The translations under genes and the position numbers were made by a program. A model generated the notes under the pieces. It was not told the origin of the DNA and did not search any database. It worked only from the letters and a program-made list of their open reading frames with translations. 64,000 nt of DNA from Thermogemmatispora aurantia (GTDB taxonomy: Bacteria; Chloroflexota; Ktedonobacteria; Ktedonobacterales; Ktedonobacteraceae), in contig NZ_BKZV01000002.1 in NCBI RefSeq assembly GCF_008974285.1, forward strand, positions 524,613-588,612, in the 5' to 3' direction. Positions 26,487 through 35,677 of this stretch are shown here, piece by piece (positions within the stretch are counted from its first letter, which is position 1; each line of letters opens with the position of its first letter).

Positions 26487-27557
26487 TCAGGCCAGGGCAG
26501 CACGCTTCTGCCATCGCTGTTGGAGCTGGTCGATGACGACCGCCAGCACAATCACGGCCCCCTTGATGACCATCTGCCAGAACTCGGAGACGCCGATCAG
26601 CACCAGGCCGTCGCTGAGGACACCGATCACAAACGCGCCGATGATGCTGCCCAGGATCGTCCCCCGCCCTCCGAAGAGCGAGGTCCCTCCTAACACCACC
26701 GCCGCGATGGCATTCAATTCATAGCTCTCGCCCGTCGCCGGCTGGGCCGCCTGCAGCTGCGAGGCAATGACCAGGCCCGTCATGGCGGCGCAGAAGCCGG
26801 AGATCACATAGACCAGCAGCTTGACGCGGTTGACCCGAATGCCCGAGAGCCGGGCCGCGCGCTCGTTGCCCCCGATGGCGTAGACCTGACGCCCGAACGG
26901 CGTGCGACTGGCCACAAAGGAGGCGACCACGCCGAACAGGATCATCAGCCAGATCGGCATCGGCACCCCCAGGATGTTCCCCGTGCCCAGGAAGGGGAAG
27001 CCCGTGTTGCCCAGCGAGGGATCGCCTCCCAGGTCGGGGAAGGTCGCCCCATTGGAGGTCAGCAAGGCCAAACCACGGGCCGCATAGAGCATCCCCAGGG
27101 TGGCAATAAAGGGGGCCACGCTCAGGCGTGTGATGACCAGCCCATTGATCAGGCCCAGTACGATCCCCACCAGTAAGCTAATGAGGATCACCACCCAGAC
27201 GTTGAAGTAGACCACCACGCCAAACATGGGCAGCGGCAGCCCCTGACTGATCAAATAGCCGGCCACCATCGCCGTGAGTCCCACGATTGAGCCAACCGAG
27301 AGGTCGATCCCTGCTGTCAGGATGACGAACGACTGTCCAATGGCCAGAAGTGCATTGATTGAGACATGCTCAGCCACAATGGTCAGATCGTTGAGCGTCA
27401 GAAAGTCGGGCGAGAGAATCGAGAAAATGATCACCAGGATGATGAGCGCCACAAAGGCGCGCAACTGAAAGAGTAAGGTCTGAATCTGCCGCCGCTGCAG
27501 GGTGAAGCTGCGGCGGGCCGCCGGCTCACGGCTGGCCAGAGATGACGGATTGCGCAT
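26487..27557 (-). CDS. RbsC-type sugar ABC transporter permease
   Basis: Membrane channel subunit (356 aa, about nine to ten helices) of a ribose/xylose/autoinducer-2 type importer, working as a dimer with the double ATPase. The family marks are VILTAGIDLSVGSIVGLTAM after the third helix, GLINGLVITRLSVAPFIATL, the ATPase-coupling loop GGNERAARLSGIRVNRVK and the C-terminal LGGTSLFGGRGTILGSIIGA. The basic N-terminus (about 30 residues) is cytoplasmic. It lies 12 bases after the ATPase gene in the operon. Confidence 0.94.
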   Translation of the reverse strand: MRNPSSLASREPAARRSFTLQRRQIQTLLFQLRAFVALIILVIIFSILSPDFLTLNDLTIVAEHVSINALLAIGQSFVILTAGIDLSVGSIVGLTAMVAGYLISQGLPLPMFGVVVYFNVWVVILISLLVGIVLGLINGLVITRLSVAPFIATLGMLYAARGLALLTSNGATFPDLGGDPSLGNTGFPFLGTGNILGVPMPIWLMILFGVVASFVASRTPFGRQVYAIGGNERAARLSGIRVNRVKLLVYVISGFCAAMTGLVIASQLQAAQPATGESYELNAIAAVVLGGTSLFGGRGTILGSIIGAFVIGVLSDGLVLIGVSEFWQMVIKGAVIVLAVVIDQLQQRWQKRAALA

Positions 27558-27569
27558 GGTCTCCCTCTT

Positions 27570-29243
27570 CTAGGCTTGTGGGCGCGGCTGATCGCACCGT
27601 TCTTTCGAGGCCGAGGCAGCGGGCGTGGCGATCTGGCTGCTATCAGCGGTTCCCGTCTGCAGCGTGCCACCGGTTGACCACTCGCCGGTTTCTTCTTTCT
27701 CAGAGACTGGTCCCTGACCTGCCGAGGCAGCGGCCACCAGCGCCTCTTCGCTGGCTTCCTCACGGCGGAACTCGCCAGTCAGGCGTCCGCGTGCCAGGAC
27801 CAGGATGCGGTCAGCGACGCTCATGACTTCCCGTAACTCGGAGGAGACGAAGAGAACGCCCAGCCCCTCGCTGGCCAGACGATTCATGAGGCGGAAGAGA
27901 TCGGCCTTGGCTCCGATATCAATGCCCCGCGTTGGCTCATCGAGGAGGAGGACCCGCGGCTCCGTCAACAGCCCCCGGGCCACGACGACCTTCTGCTGAT
28001 TGCCCCCACTGAGAGCCTCGATCAGCGTCTGCGGCGAGGGGGCCTTAATGCCCAGGTCACTAATCAGGCGACGGACCGCCGTCAGCTCCTTCTTGCGCGA
28101 GAGAGCCAGGCCACTCAGATAGCGACGCAGGCTAGCCAGGACCATGTTGTGGGCTACCGAGAGCGTAGGCACCAGGCCCTCGCGCTGGCGATCCTCGGGC
28201 ACCAGTACCAGCCCCTCGGCGATGCGCTCACCGACCGTGCGCCCGCGCACCGGCTGGCCGGCGACCCACAGCGCGCCACTGGCTTCAGGATGGAGGCCCA
28301 TCAGACACTCCAGCAGCTCGCTACGACCCGCCCCCAGCAAGCCGTAGAGCGCCACAATCTCACCAGCACGCACCTGGAACGAGACATCGTCCAGCAGCAG
28401 TCCCCCACCAGGCCGCGGCAGGCTCAGATGCTCGACCCGCAGTAGCTCCTGACCAGGCGTGCGCTCCTGATGGATATAGGTTTCGCTGACGCTGCGCCCA
28501 ATCATCTGCTCTACAATCCAATTGACGTCGATGGCACTGACGGGCGCCTCAGCCACGCGATGACTATCGCGCAGGATCGTCACGTAGTCGCCAATGCGCA
28601 GCAGCTCCTCTAGCTTGTGCGAGATGTAGATGATCGAGACGCCCTGTTCCTTCAGCTCACGGATGACCCGAAAGAGGATCTCCACCTCAGCGGTGGTGAG
28701 GGCCGAGGTCGGTTCATCCATGATCAGAATGCGCACGTCGCGCGCCAGCGCCTTGGCAATCTCGACAATCTGCTGCTGCCCTAAACGCAGATTCCCTACC
28801 AAGGCCTGGGGATCAATGGGCTGCTCCAGCCGCTCCAGCAGGCGCCTGGCCGCTTCCTGTTGGCGGCGCCGATCGACCAGGAAGCCACGGCGACGCATGG
28901 CTTCATGATCGAGAAAGATGTTTTCGGCCACGCTCAGATTGGGAAAGAGGTTCAGCTCTTGATAGATCATGCCAATGCCAGCGCGGGCCGCCTCGCGCGG
29001 CGACTTGAAATGGACTGGCTGCCCCTCCAGGAGCAATCGACCACGGGTGGCGGTCTCGGCCCCGGCGATGATCTTCATTAAGGTCGACTTGCCCGCCCCG
29101 TTTTCGCCGATCAGGACGTTGACCTTGCCGCGATAGACGGTGAAGTCGACGTTGTCAAGGGCCACCGTGCCGCCATAGATCTTGGTGATGCCCTCGGCCC
29201 GCAGCACTATATCGGGGGCCATCTCGCGATCAGCTGCACTCAT
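27570..29243 (-). CDS. RbsA-type sugar ABC transporter ATPase (two ABC domains)
   Basis: Energises sugar import. It is 557 aa, longer than the usual 500. Domain 1 has Walker A GENGAGKSTL, signature LRLGQQQIVEIAKAL and Walker B with MDEPTSAL. Domain 2 has the divergent Walker A GLLGAGRSEL, in which Arg replaces the catalytic Lys, as is normal for this family. It also has signature LSGGNQQKVVVARGL and LLDEPTRGIDIG. About 50 low-complexity residues (Glu, Ser, Thr, Ala-rich) extend the C-terminus beyond the family norm. The start overlaps the end of the DUF2291 gene by 4 bases (ATGA), indicating coupling. Confidence 0.94.
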   Translation of the reverse strand: MSAADREMAPDIVLRAEGITKIYGGTVALDNVDFTVYRGKVNVLIGENGAGKSTLMKIIAGAETATRGRLLLEGQPVHFKSPREAARAGIGMIYQELNLFPNLSVAENIFLDHEAMRRRGFLVDRRRQQEAARRLLERLEQPIDPQALVGNLRLGQQQIVEIAKALARDVRILIMDEPTSALTTAEVEILFRVIRELKEQGVSIIYISHKLEELLRIGDYVTILRDSHRVAEAPVSAIDVNWIVEQMIGRSVSETYIHQERTPGQELLRVEHLSLPRPGGGLLLDDVSFQVRAGEIVALYGLLGAGRSELLECLMGLHPEASGALWVAGQPVRGRTVGERIAEGLVLVPEDRQREGLVPTLSVAHNMVLASLRRYLSGLALSRKKELTAVRRLISDLGIKAPSPQTLIEALSGGNQQKVVVARGLLTEPRVLLLDEPTRGIDIGAKADLFRLMNRLASEGLGVLFVSSELREVMSVADRILVLARGRLTGEFRREEASEEALVAAASAGQGPVSEKEETGEWSTGGTLQTGTADSSQIATPAASASKERCDQPRPQA

Positions 29244-29974
29244 GAGCCGGAACCCTCCACCTGGAGTTTGACCGGAGCCACCAGAATGAATTGCGGATCA
29301 GTCAGGGCAAAGATGCCATAGAACTGGATGAGCTTCCCCTTGAGCTGGGTGGGGTGGATGCTCTGCGCCACCTGGACGGCCCGGGCGTTGAGGGCATCGG
29401 CCACCTGGGCATACTGGATCTGGTTGACGAACTGGCTGAAGTGGATGAAACCGACGCCATCGCGGATGGCTGTGCCCAGAATGACCGGCCCGATCTGCAG
29501 CGAGAGGTCGGGCTTGCCATCGTAGGGAGGCAGATCCAGGCCAAGCGTACCGTTGCGCGAGGAGGTATTGATGCTGACGACGCGCCCGACGCCTTTGACC
29601 ATGAAGGTATATGGACCGTCACCTTCCTGATGGCCATAGCGCTGCTGGGCCACCTGCTGGTTCGCCTTGAGAGCAGCCAGCACTTCGCTGGCATCGTGGG
29701 CCTGCTGCACAACGGTCGGCACGATCCGACTGTCCCAGATCTGGTTGACATAGCTGGTGGGGTCAAAGGTCTGAGGGCCGCCGCTACCGGCGTTGTCGCC
29801 GGAGGCGTTCAGCGGGCGCACTGTGTAGAGGCTGCAGGCCGACAGGAGCAGACAGACCAGGAAGGCCAGCCCACCCCACAGCAACGGCAGCCGATCACGG
29901 CTGCTCGCTCTGGAGACCATCCGTGGCCAGTTGTCCTGCTTCGTGCGGCTCACTCTCTGAGCATGGTCGTACAT
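29240..29974 (-). CDS. DUF2291 family lipoprotein of the sugar operon
   Basis: 244-aa predicted envelope lipoprotein. After a basic N-terminus of about 30 residues, one hydrophobic helix (LPLLWGGLAFLVCLLL) ends in SACS, a lipobox-like site. The remaining 200 residues are extracytoplasmic, with TFDPTSYVNQIWDSRIVPTV near the start and GPVILGTAIRDGVGFIHFSQ in the middle, the DUF2291 signature regions. DUF2291 genes are repeatedly found beside RbsABC-type transporters and are presumed accessory, but no mechanism is known. GGGAGG 5 bases before the ATG fixes the start. The stop overlaps the ATPase start (ATGA). Confidence 0.85.
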   Translation of the reverse strand: MYDHAQRVSRTKQDNWPRMVSRASSRDRLPLLWGGLAFLVCLLLSACSLYTVRPLNASGDNAGSGGPQTFDPTSYVNQIWDSRIVPTVVQQAHDASEVLAALKANQQVAQQRYGHQEGDGPYTFMVKGVGRVVSINTSSRNGTLGLDLPPYDGKPDLSLQIGPVILGTAIRDGVGFIHFSQFVNQIQYAQVADALNARAVQVAQSIHPTQLKGKLIQFYGIFALTDPQFILVAPVKLQVEGSGS

Positions 29975-30062
29975 AGAGTCCTCCCAACCGGGCAATGGTC
30001 GGTCGTTGTTGGGTTCGCGTTCCTGCACGCATGACAGGTCGCCTGCTCTCGCTCTGGTCTAT

Positions 30063-31076
30063 TTAGGGCGCGGCAGCGCTGGCCCCTCCGCTGCTCTCAG
30101 AGGCAGCTGCTTGCTCTTGTCTCTGCTCCACCAGCCAGCGCGCCGTCAGATGATCGGTGATCAGCACATTGATCCAGCGTCCTTCGAGGGCCCCTCGAAT
30201 GGCCGCATGCTTCCGCTGGCCACCCGCGACTCCAACCGCATACTTGACGCGCTGCAGTTGCTCCAGACGCATGCCGATGACACGCTCGTCAAGCGGGGTC
30301 ACGACCGGACGCCCCTGGGCATCGAAGAAGCGCAGCACGATGTCGCCAACGGCCCCATGCTCACGCAGCATGCGCAGCTCTTCGAGCGAGAAGATATTGC
30401 CACTGCTGGCCAGCAGGGCCGAAGGTTCGACAGCTCCGATCCCAACCAGCGCCACCGTGACGCTGTCGAAGAGCTGGTAGGCCTCGCGCACAAATGGATC
30501 TTCAAAAAAGATCTGGCGGGCCTCCGGTGAGCTGACAACGCCCGGCGCTGGCAGAAAGACGGCCTCTCCGTGCAGGAGTTCAGCCAGACGACGCGTCAGC
30601 TGGGTGGCATGGACTTCCGCCGCCGGGTTGCCGATGCCGCCCAGGATCTGAACAACTTTGGCCCGCGAGGGCTGCGCCAGCGGATGCATGGCGTCTACCA
30701 TCGCCAGCAGCGAGGCGCTCCAGGAGGAGATCCCGACGATCTCTCCCGGCGTGATTTTGGACTCCAGCCAGAAGGCCGCCGCTCCTCCAATAGCTTGAAG
30801 TATTTGTTCGTTGTTGGCATCTTCCGGACAATCTGCAACAATAGCCTCTTTGATGCCATAGAGTGCCTCCAGCTGGTTTTCAAGGTCGGTATAGACCCCT
30901 CGCGGCATGCTCACCGTAATACGCACAATTTGCTCTTGCTGGGCCCGCTTGAGCAGGCGTGAGACATTGGACTGCGAGAGCTGCAGCCGCTCGGCAATTT
31001 CTACTTGCGAGAGGCCGCGCTCGTAGTAGAGACTGGCAACCTTGGCCATCAAGCGCAGATCGTCAATGCGAGCCAT
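30063..31076 (-). CDS. SorC-family sugar-responsive regulator
   Basis: 337-aa regulator controlling the operon it sits in. Residues about 18-60 form the helix-turn-helix (RGLSQVEIAERLQLSQSNVS then RLLKRAQ). Residues about 70-320 are the SorC sugar-phosphate-binding (NagB-like) domain, with VGISSWSASLLAMVDAM, QILGGIGNP and the late VIGMRLEQLQRVKYAVGVAG. SorC proteins usually bind a phosphorylated pathway intermediate as effector, here probably the kinase product. Two palindromes of SorC type lie just downstream of the operon promoter at 35414-35445. It lies in mid-operon between the kinase and the DUF2291 gene, so it is autoregulated. Confidence 0.92.
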   Translation of the reverse strand: MARIDDLRLMAKVASLYYERGLSQVEIAERLQLSQSNVSRLLKRAQQEQIVRITVSMPRGVYTDLENQLEALYGIKEAIVADCPEDANNEQILQAIGGAAAFWLESKITPGEIVGISSWSASLLAMVDAMHPLAQPSRAKVVQILGGIGNPAAEVHATQLTRRLAELLHGEAVFLPAPGVVSSPEARQIFFEDPFVREAYQLFDSVTVALVGIGAVEPSALLASSGNIFSLEELRMLREHGAVGDIVLRFFDAQGRPVVTPLDERVIGMRLEQLQRVKYAVGVAGGQRKHAAIRGALEGRWINVLITDHLTARWLVEQRQEQAAASESSGGASAAAP

Positions 31077-31112
31077 AACGTGCGTTACTCCTTACGCCGG
31101 ATAAGATCCTTC

Positions 31113-32612
31113 CTACCGGCGCCCTGCGGATCGGTGCAGCGTGGCGCGCGCGACCGCCTCCTGCCAGCCACTGTAATGGGCCTCGCGCTCCTCTGCAGAC
31201 AGGGTCGGCGTGAAGCGCTGGCGGGGACGCGGCAGGGCAGCGATCTCCTCCTCGCTCACCCAGAGGCCCACTGCCAGGCCGGCCAGATAGGCGGCTCCCA
31301 GCGCGGAAACATCAGCCGATTCACAGCGCAGCACCGGTTTGCCAATGATGTCGGCCTGAAATTGCATGAGCAGGTCGTTACGAGTGGCACCACCATCGGC
31401 AAGTAATACCTGGAGTTCAACGCCCGCTTCGGCCTGCATGGCGTCAAAGACGGCACGCACCTGATAGGCAATGGCCTCGACGGTGGCCCGCGCTAGCTGC
31501 GGCAGCGTACTGGCCTGGGTCAGACCACAGATGAGGCCGCGCGCCTCTTTGTCCCAGTAGGGCGCTCCTAAGCCGCTAAGAGCAGGGACGAAGTAGAGGC
31601 CACCGCTGTCGGGCACGCGGTCGGCCAGGGCCGCCAACTCGACGACGGGGTCGCTGAGGCCAAGGAAGCGCCCTAGCCACTCGACAGCGGCTCCGGTGAT
31701 GTAAATATTGCCTTCGAGGGCATAGGTGACCCGCTCGCCAATAGCCCAGGCGATAGTGGTTGATAGGCCGCTCTGCGAGAGGCGCAGCTCCGGAATTGGC
31801 GTCATCAGCGATGAGCCAGTACCATAGGTAGCTTTGACGGCGCCCGGCAGGAAGCCGGCCTGGCCAAAGAGGGCGGCGTGGGAGTCCCCGATCAGGGACG
31901 CTAGCGGTAGACCCGCCGGGATGACTCCACAGGCCACCGTTCGGGCGTGAATGGCCGCCGAAGGCTCAACCACTGGCAGAATGGCCGCCGGCACACCCAG
32001 CAGCTGCAGCAGCTCCTCGTCCCAGTCACGCCGCTGCAGATTGAAGAGCTGCGTACGCGAGGCGTTGGTCACGTCGCAGACATGGACCGCCCCCCCGCTG
32101 AGCTGCCAGCAGAGCCAGCTATCGATAGTGCCCGCGCACAGCTCGCCAGCCTCAGCTCGCACCAGGAGATCCTGCTCTTCCAACAGCCAGCGGATCTTTG
32201 TCCCGGAGAACATGGGATCAATGGTGAGGCCGCTGCGCTCGCGAATGAATGGTTCCAACCCCCGATCCTGTAGGGACTGGCAGAGCTGACGCGAGCGCTG
32301 ACATTGCCAGCTCACACAGGGCCCCAGGGGCCGACCACTGGCCCGCTCCCAGAGCAAGACCGACTCGCGCTGGTTGCTGATGGCCACGGCCACCAGCTCT
32401 ACGTTGGAACCGCCCTGCTCCAGACAGGCCGCACTGGCCTCTAGCACACTCTGCCAGAGTTCCAGAGGGTCCTGCTCGACCCAGGCTGGACGCGGGTAGC
32501 GCCGTTGTACAGGGCGGCTGGCCCGCGCGAGAACGTTGCCCGCTGCACTGACGAGCAAAGCTTTGGTATTGGTAGTTCCCTGATCAATGGCCAGGATTGC
32601 CGTCTGCTTCAT
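31113..32612 (-). CDS. FGGY-family carbohydrate kinase
   Basis: ATP-dependent sugar or polyol kinase, 499 aa. The N-terminal phosphate loop AILAIDQGTTNTKALL and NQRESVLLWERASGRPLGP resemble glycerol kinase. The FGGY_C half contains VTYALEGNIYITGAAVEWLG, LYFVPALSGLGAPYWDKEAR and the adenosine motif LLADGGATRNDLLMQFQADI. Glycerol kinase identity is unlikely because the neighbours are an isomerase and a split transketolase. A ketose kinase (for example apulose kinase, ApsK-like) fits better. The ATG overlaps the transketolase C-subunit stop by 4 bases. Confidence 0.9.
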   Translation of the reverse strand: MKQTAILAIDQGTTNTKALLVSAAGNVLARASRPVQRRYPRPAWVEQDPLELWQSVLEASAACLEQGGSNVELVAVAISNQRESVLLWERASGRPLGPCVSWQCQRSRQLCQSLQDRGLEPFIRERSGLTIDPMFSGTKIRWLLEEQDLLVRAEAGELCAGTIDSWLCWQLSGGAVHVCDVTNASRTQLFNLQRRDWDEELLQLLGVPAAILPVVEPSAAIHARTVACGVIPAGLPLASLIGDSHAALFGQAGFLPGAVKATYGTGSSLMTPIPELRLSQSGLSTTIAWAIGERVTYALEGNIYITGAAVEWLGRFLGLSDPVVELAALADRVPDSGGLYFVPALSGLGAPYWDKEARGLICGLTQASTLPQLARATVEAIAYQVRAVFDAMQAEAGVELQVLLADGGATRNDLLMQFQADIIGKPVLRCESADVSALGAAYLAGLAVGLWVSEEEIAALPRPRQRFTPTLSAEEREAHYSGWQEAVARATLHRSAGRR

Positions 32613-33556
32613 TGCTCTGCTCTCGCCCTGAGAAGCTCTAACGCTGCGGCTCGAATGCCAGCAGGCGTCAGGCCGAAATGTTCTAAGAGGTACTCAGGCG
32701 AGCCGGTGGGCGCGAAGACGCCGGGCACGCCCAGGATACGCATGGGAACGGGATAGGTGGTCACCACAACCTCGGCGACCGCTCCTCCCAATCCGCCGTA
32801 GACGGTATGCTCTTCCACGGTGACGATGGCGCCGCTGCGCCGCGCGGCCTCGATCACCGCCTCGCGGTCCAGTGGGCGAATGGTCGCCATGTTGATCACC
32901 GCCGCTTCAATGCCGTCATTGGTCAGCAGCACGGCAGCCTCCAGGGCACGAGCTACCATTACCCCAGTGGCGATAATCGCCACATCACTCCCCTGCCGCA
33001 GCCAGCTTGCTTTGCCGAGGCGGAAGCGATAGTCCGCTGGATGGACCTGCGGCACAGGCATACGGCTGATGCGCAGAAAGAAGGGGCCAGAGAGGCGAGC
33101 TGCTTCGTGTACAGCTTGAGTGGTCTCCAGCGGATCGGCAGGCACGATGACAGTGAGGTTGGCGATGGCCCGCGTCCAGGCCAGATCTTCGATCGAGTGA
33201 TGGGTCGGCCCCAGTTCGCCATAGGCCAGGCCGCTGCTCATGCCGCAGAGCTTGACGTTGGCCCGCGAGTAGGCAAGATCGACTTTGATCTGCTCCAGGG
33301 CGCGCGCTGTCAGAAAGGGCGAGGCCCCGCTGACAAAGGGGATCTTGCCGCCGTTAGCCAGACCGGCAGCTACCCCGACCATGTTCTGCTCGGCAATGCC
33401 TACGTTGACCAGCCGCTGCGGAAAGGCCGCCTTGAAGCCTTTGAGCTTGCTGGAGCCGAGGGAATCATTGATGACTACGACAATACGCGGGTCATTGCGC
33501 GCCGCCTCTTCGAGAGCCTGGGCAAAGGCATCACGACAGTCGTAGAGCTGGCTCAT
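32609..33556 (-). CDS. Transketolase C-terminal subunit
   Basis: 315-aa second half of a split transketolase (Pyr plus C-terminal domains). The catalytic Glu that activates ThDP lies in GIAEQNMVGVAAGLANGGKI. MSSGLAYGELGPTHHSIEDL is the substrate-loop region, and GAIVTVEEHTVYGGLGGAVA with VPGVFAPTGSPEYLLEHFG marks the C-terminal domain. It forms the active heterodimer/heterotetramer with the product of the adjacent N-terminal subunit gene, which overlaps it by 4 bases. A dedicated split transketolase within a sugar operon is the arrangement of AptB in D-apiose catabolism. Confidence 0.93.
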   Translation of the reverse strand: MSQLYDCRDAFAQALEEAARNDPRIVVVINDSLGSSKLKGFKAAFPQRLVNVGIAEQNMVGVAAGLANGGKIPFVSGASPFLTARALEQIKVDLAYSRANVKLCGMSSGLAYGELGPTHHSIEDLAWTRAIANLTVIVPADPLETTQAVHEAARLSGPFFLRISRMPVPQVHPADYRFRLGKASWLRQGSDVAIIATGVMVARALEAAVLLTNDGIEAAVINMATIRPLDREAVIEAARRSGAIVTVEEHTVYGGLGGAVAEVVVTTYPVPMRILGVPGVFAPTGSPEYLLEHFGLTPAGIRAAALELLRARAEQ

Positions 33557-34395
33557 CCGTGCACCGCCTCCCGTAGCTCCTGTAAAGCCCGCTCGGCCTC
33601 TTCGGGCGTCGGTACGCGATGGTGCCAGTCAACATTGTCGCACATAAAGGAAACCCCTTGACCTTTGTGTGTGTAGGCAATCAGGCAGCGCGGACGCCCA
33701 GGCTCCCAGCTCTCGCTCTGTAGCATCTCCAGGAGTGCCGCGTAGTCGTGCCCGTCAACCTCACGCACCGCCCAACCGAAGGCACGCCATTTGTCGGCCA
33801 GCGGCTCCAGCCGGATAGTGTCCTCGGTTGGCGCTCCTTGCTGCAGTCGGTTACGGTCGATGATGACGGTGAGGTTGTCCAGTGCGTAGTGAGCGGCGGC
33901 CATCGCCGCCTCCCAGTTGCTGCCCTCCTGCAGCTCTCCGTCCCCAGTGAGCACATAGGTACGCCAGGCGGCCCCGTCAAGCCTGGCTGCCAGAGCTGCC
34001 CCCACCCCAATGGGGAGGCCGTGACCTAGTGGGCCAGTGCTGGCTTCAACCCCCGGCACCTTGGTGCGATCTGGGTGACCGTTGAGACGCGAGAGCGGCT
34101 TCATGAAGGTCTCTAGCTCGCTCGTTGGAAAGAAGCCCACTTCGGCAATGGTGTTGTAGAGGGCCCCAGCACAATGCCCTTTGCTCAGGATGAAGCGATC
34201 ACGATCAGGAGCATCGGGATGCTGCGGGTCCACACGCAGAACGGCAAAGTAGAGCGTGACCAGGATGTCGAGCGCGGAGAAGTCGCCGCCGATGTGCCCC
34301 ATGCCAGCACGCTGGATCATGACAAGGTCCCGCTGCCGTAAAAGGTTGGCTTTCCTGCGCAGGGCCGCAAGCTGGTCCTCACGATCCTGGGCCAT
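33553..34395 (-). CDS. Transketolase N-terminal subunit
   Basis: 280-aa ThDP-binding half of a split transketolase. MIQRAGMGHIGGDFSALDIL, RFILSKGHCAGALYNTIAEV, STGPLGHGLPIGVGAALAAR and the Mg-ThDP motif TGDGELQEGSNWEAAMAAAH ending in VIIDRN are all intact. It transfers two-carbon ketol units between sugar phosphates with its C-terminal partner. It lies 2 bases after the isomerase gene and overlaps the next gene by 4 bases. By analogy with AptA it may cleave a ketose phosphate from this pathway; the true substrate is inference. Confidence 0.93.
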   Translation of the reverse strand: MAQDREDQLAALRRKANLLRQRDLVMIQRAGMGHIGGDFSALDILVTLYFAVLRVDPQHPDAPDRDRFILSKGHCAGALYNTIAEVGFFPTSELETFMKPLSRLNGHPDRTKVPGVEASTGPLGHGLPIGVGAALAARLDGAAWRTYVLTGDGELQEGSNWEAAMAAAHYALDNLTVIIDRNRLQQGAPTEDTIRLEPLADKWRAFGWAVREVDGHDYAALLEMLQSESWEPGRPRCLIAYTHKGQGVSFMCDNVDWHHRVPTPEEAERALQELREAVHG

Positions 34396-34397
34396 GC

Positions 34398-35393
34398 TTA
34401 CTCTTCGCCTCCGTCCAGTCCTAGCAGGGCCGCAAAGATGAGCTGCTGCGCCTGCAAGGCGTCTTGCTTCTCTTGAGCCTCCTTGAGGGCTGCCTGGTCG
34501 AGCCGCTGGCGCAGGCGCTCAAGAGCCTGGATGCGCTTGATGCTGACACGAGCCGCCTCGACAGGATCTTCGCGGAAGGGAAACTGATCCAGCAGGATAG
34601 GACGCTGCCAGCCAATACGCTCGACTGCTTGCAGAAATTCAATCGTTTCGATGAGGTGAATGGAGGCAACGGCCAGGTCGTCGTCCCATTCACGCCAGTT
34701 GTCATTGACTTCGATACTTGTCAGTTTGCCATGACGTGCGATCAACTGGAGCGCTTCCGCCGGCGTCTCCTTGGCGAAGAGGGAATGGCCAAGATCCATC
34801 ACGATGCCGACGTTTTTGACCCCCATCTCTTGAATGGCCAGCAGGGTACGCGCTGAGGAGCTGAGGACAAGATGGACCCGCGGCTCTTTGGCTTTGTATT
34901 CGATGGCGTATTGCATGTCAGGGTTGGTCTCGGCAACCGCTCGAATGCCGTTGACGGTGAAGTCCCAGAGCTGCAGATGATCAGCCTGGAAAGGGTAGTC
35001 GTAGCCGTCCTGCCCAGGCCAGAATTTGACATAATCGGCGCCAAGGGCCCGCGCGACGTCGGTGGCTTGCTTGCCTAGCTCAATAGCCTGCTGCCGCACC
35101 GCGGGATCAGGGTGGGTAAAGCTGCCGCGTGCGAAACGCTGGTCATAGATGACTGGGGTCACGGCAATCGCGCGCAGACCGTTGCGCTCCAGCGCCTCTT
35201 TAACTTGTTCCAGGCTCAGGTCCTCTTCGGGAAAGGGATAGTTGATGTCCAGTCCGACCAACCCCCCAACACGCCCGGCCCGCTCGATGGCCTCAATGGT
35301 GCCAACCGGCGGCCCGTAAGCGTTGGTGGCATAACGGTCGATAAACTGGCCGAAGAGCCAGATACCTGCGCCAAACTGGAGGCCGCTGCTCAT
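34398..35393 (-). CDS. TIM-barrel sugar isomerase/epimerase, first gene of the operon
   Basis: 331-aa xylose-isomerase-like TIM barrel (AP endonuclease 2 fold). VGGLVGLDINYPFPEEDLS, NPDMQYAIEYKAKEPRVHLV (metal-ligand Glu), GIVMDLGHSLFAKETPAEAL (Asp and His) and TSIEVNDNWREWDDDLAVAS (Glu/Asp cluster) give the metal-binding pattern of aldose-ketose isomerases and 3-epimerases. In this operon it should make the ketose that the FGGY kinase phosphorylates, as D-apiose isomerase (ApsI) does. A GAGGAG site precedes the ATG. The C-terminal 45 residues are helical and Gln/Leu-rich. Confidence 0.88.
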   Translation of the reverse strand: MSSGLQFGAGIWLFGQFIDRYATNAYGPPVGTIEAIERAGRVGGLVGLDINYPFPEEDLSLEQVKEALERNGLRAIAVTPVIYDQRFARGSFTHPDPAVRQQAIELGKQATDVARALGADYVKFWPGQDGYDYPFQADHLQLWDFTVNGIRAVAETNPDMQYAIEYKAKEPRVHLVLSSSARTLLAIQEMGVKNVGIVMDLGHSLFAKETPAEALQLIARHGKLTSIEVNDNWREWDDDLAVASIHLIETIEFLQAVERIGWQRPILLDQFPFREDPVEAARVSIKRIQALERLRQRLDQAALKEAQEKQDALQAQQLIFAALLGLDGGEE

Positions 35394-35413
35394 GGTCGCT
35401 ATCTCCTCGCCTC

Positions 35414-35427
35414 TGAATAATTATTCA
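35414..35427. promoter_or_regulatory. SorC-type operator, proximal copy
   Basis: TGAATAATTATTCA is a perfect 14-bp palindrome in the leader of the sugar operon, 18 bases from a second, similar site. The TGAA...TTCA ends match operators of SorC/DeoR-like regulators. Confidence 0.8.
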
Positions 35428-35431
35428 TTGC

Positions 35432-35445
35432 TGAAAAAATATTCA
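35432..35445. promoter_or_regulatory. SorC-type operator, distal copy
   Basis: TGAAAAAATATTCA is a near-palindrome with the same TGAA/TTCA ends and 14-bp length as the site at 35414. It lies just after the predicted start point, so binding would block initiation or early elongation. Two tandem sites suit the tetrameric SorC regulators. Confidence 0.75.
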
Positions 35446-35456
35446 CCACGCTGATA

Positions 35457-35485
35457 AGTGTACCGGGACAGGGTCGTTCTGTCAA
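35457..35485 (-). promoter_or_regulatory. Promoter of the nine-gene sugar operon
   Basis: On the minus strand TTGACA (35480-35485) and TACACT (35457-35462) are spaced by 17 bases. The start point would lie near 35450, just upstream of both palindromes and about 57 bases before the first ATG. Confidence 0.82.
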
Positions 35486-35677
35486 GGGGCTGGCGCCAGC
35501 AATTTTCTGATCGGTTGCTGAGCGAGCGATCCATTCGGCTATGGCCAGCCCCGGCACCGCTGACCCGGCCCGGCGACACGGGGAGAGGCAGCGCTCTGTC
35601 TGGCAGAAGGAGATGTAGTCGCTGTTGCCTTTTTATGCTACACTGGAGGAGATCTGACCAGGAGGAGAGGCTGCTTG

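Noticed and set aside
26487..29243. Assignment of the ABC importer as a ribose system (rbsABC)
   Set aside because: Similarity to RbsABC is at family level only, and the operon has no ribokinase or RbsD but a dedicated isomerase, kinase and transketolase.
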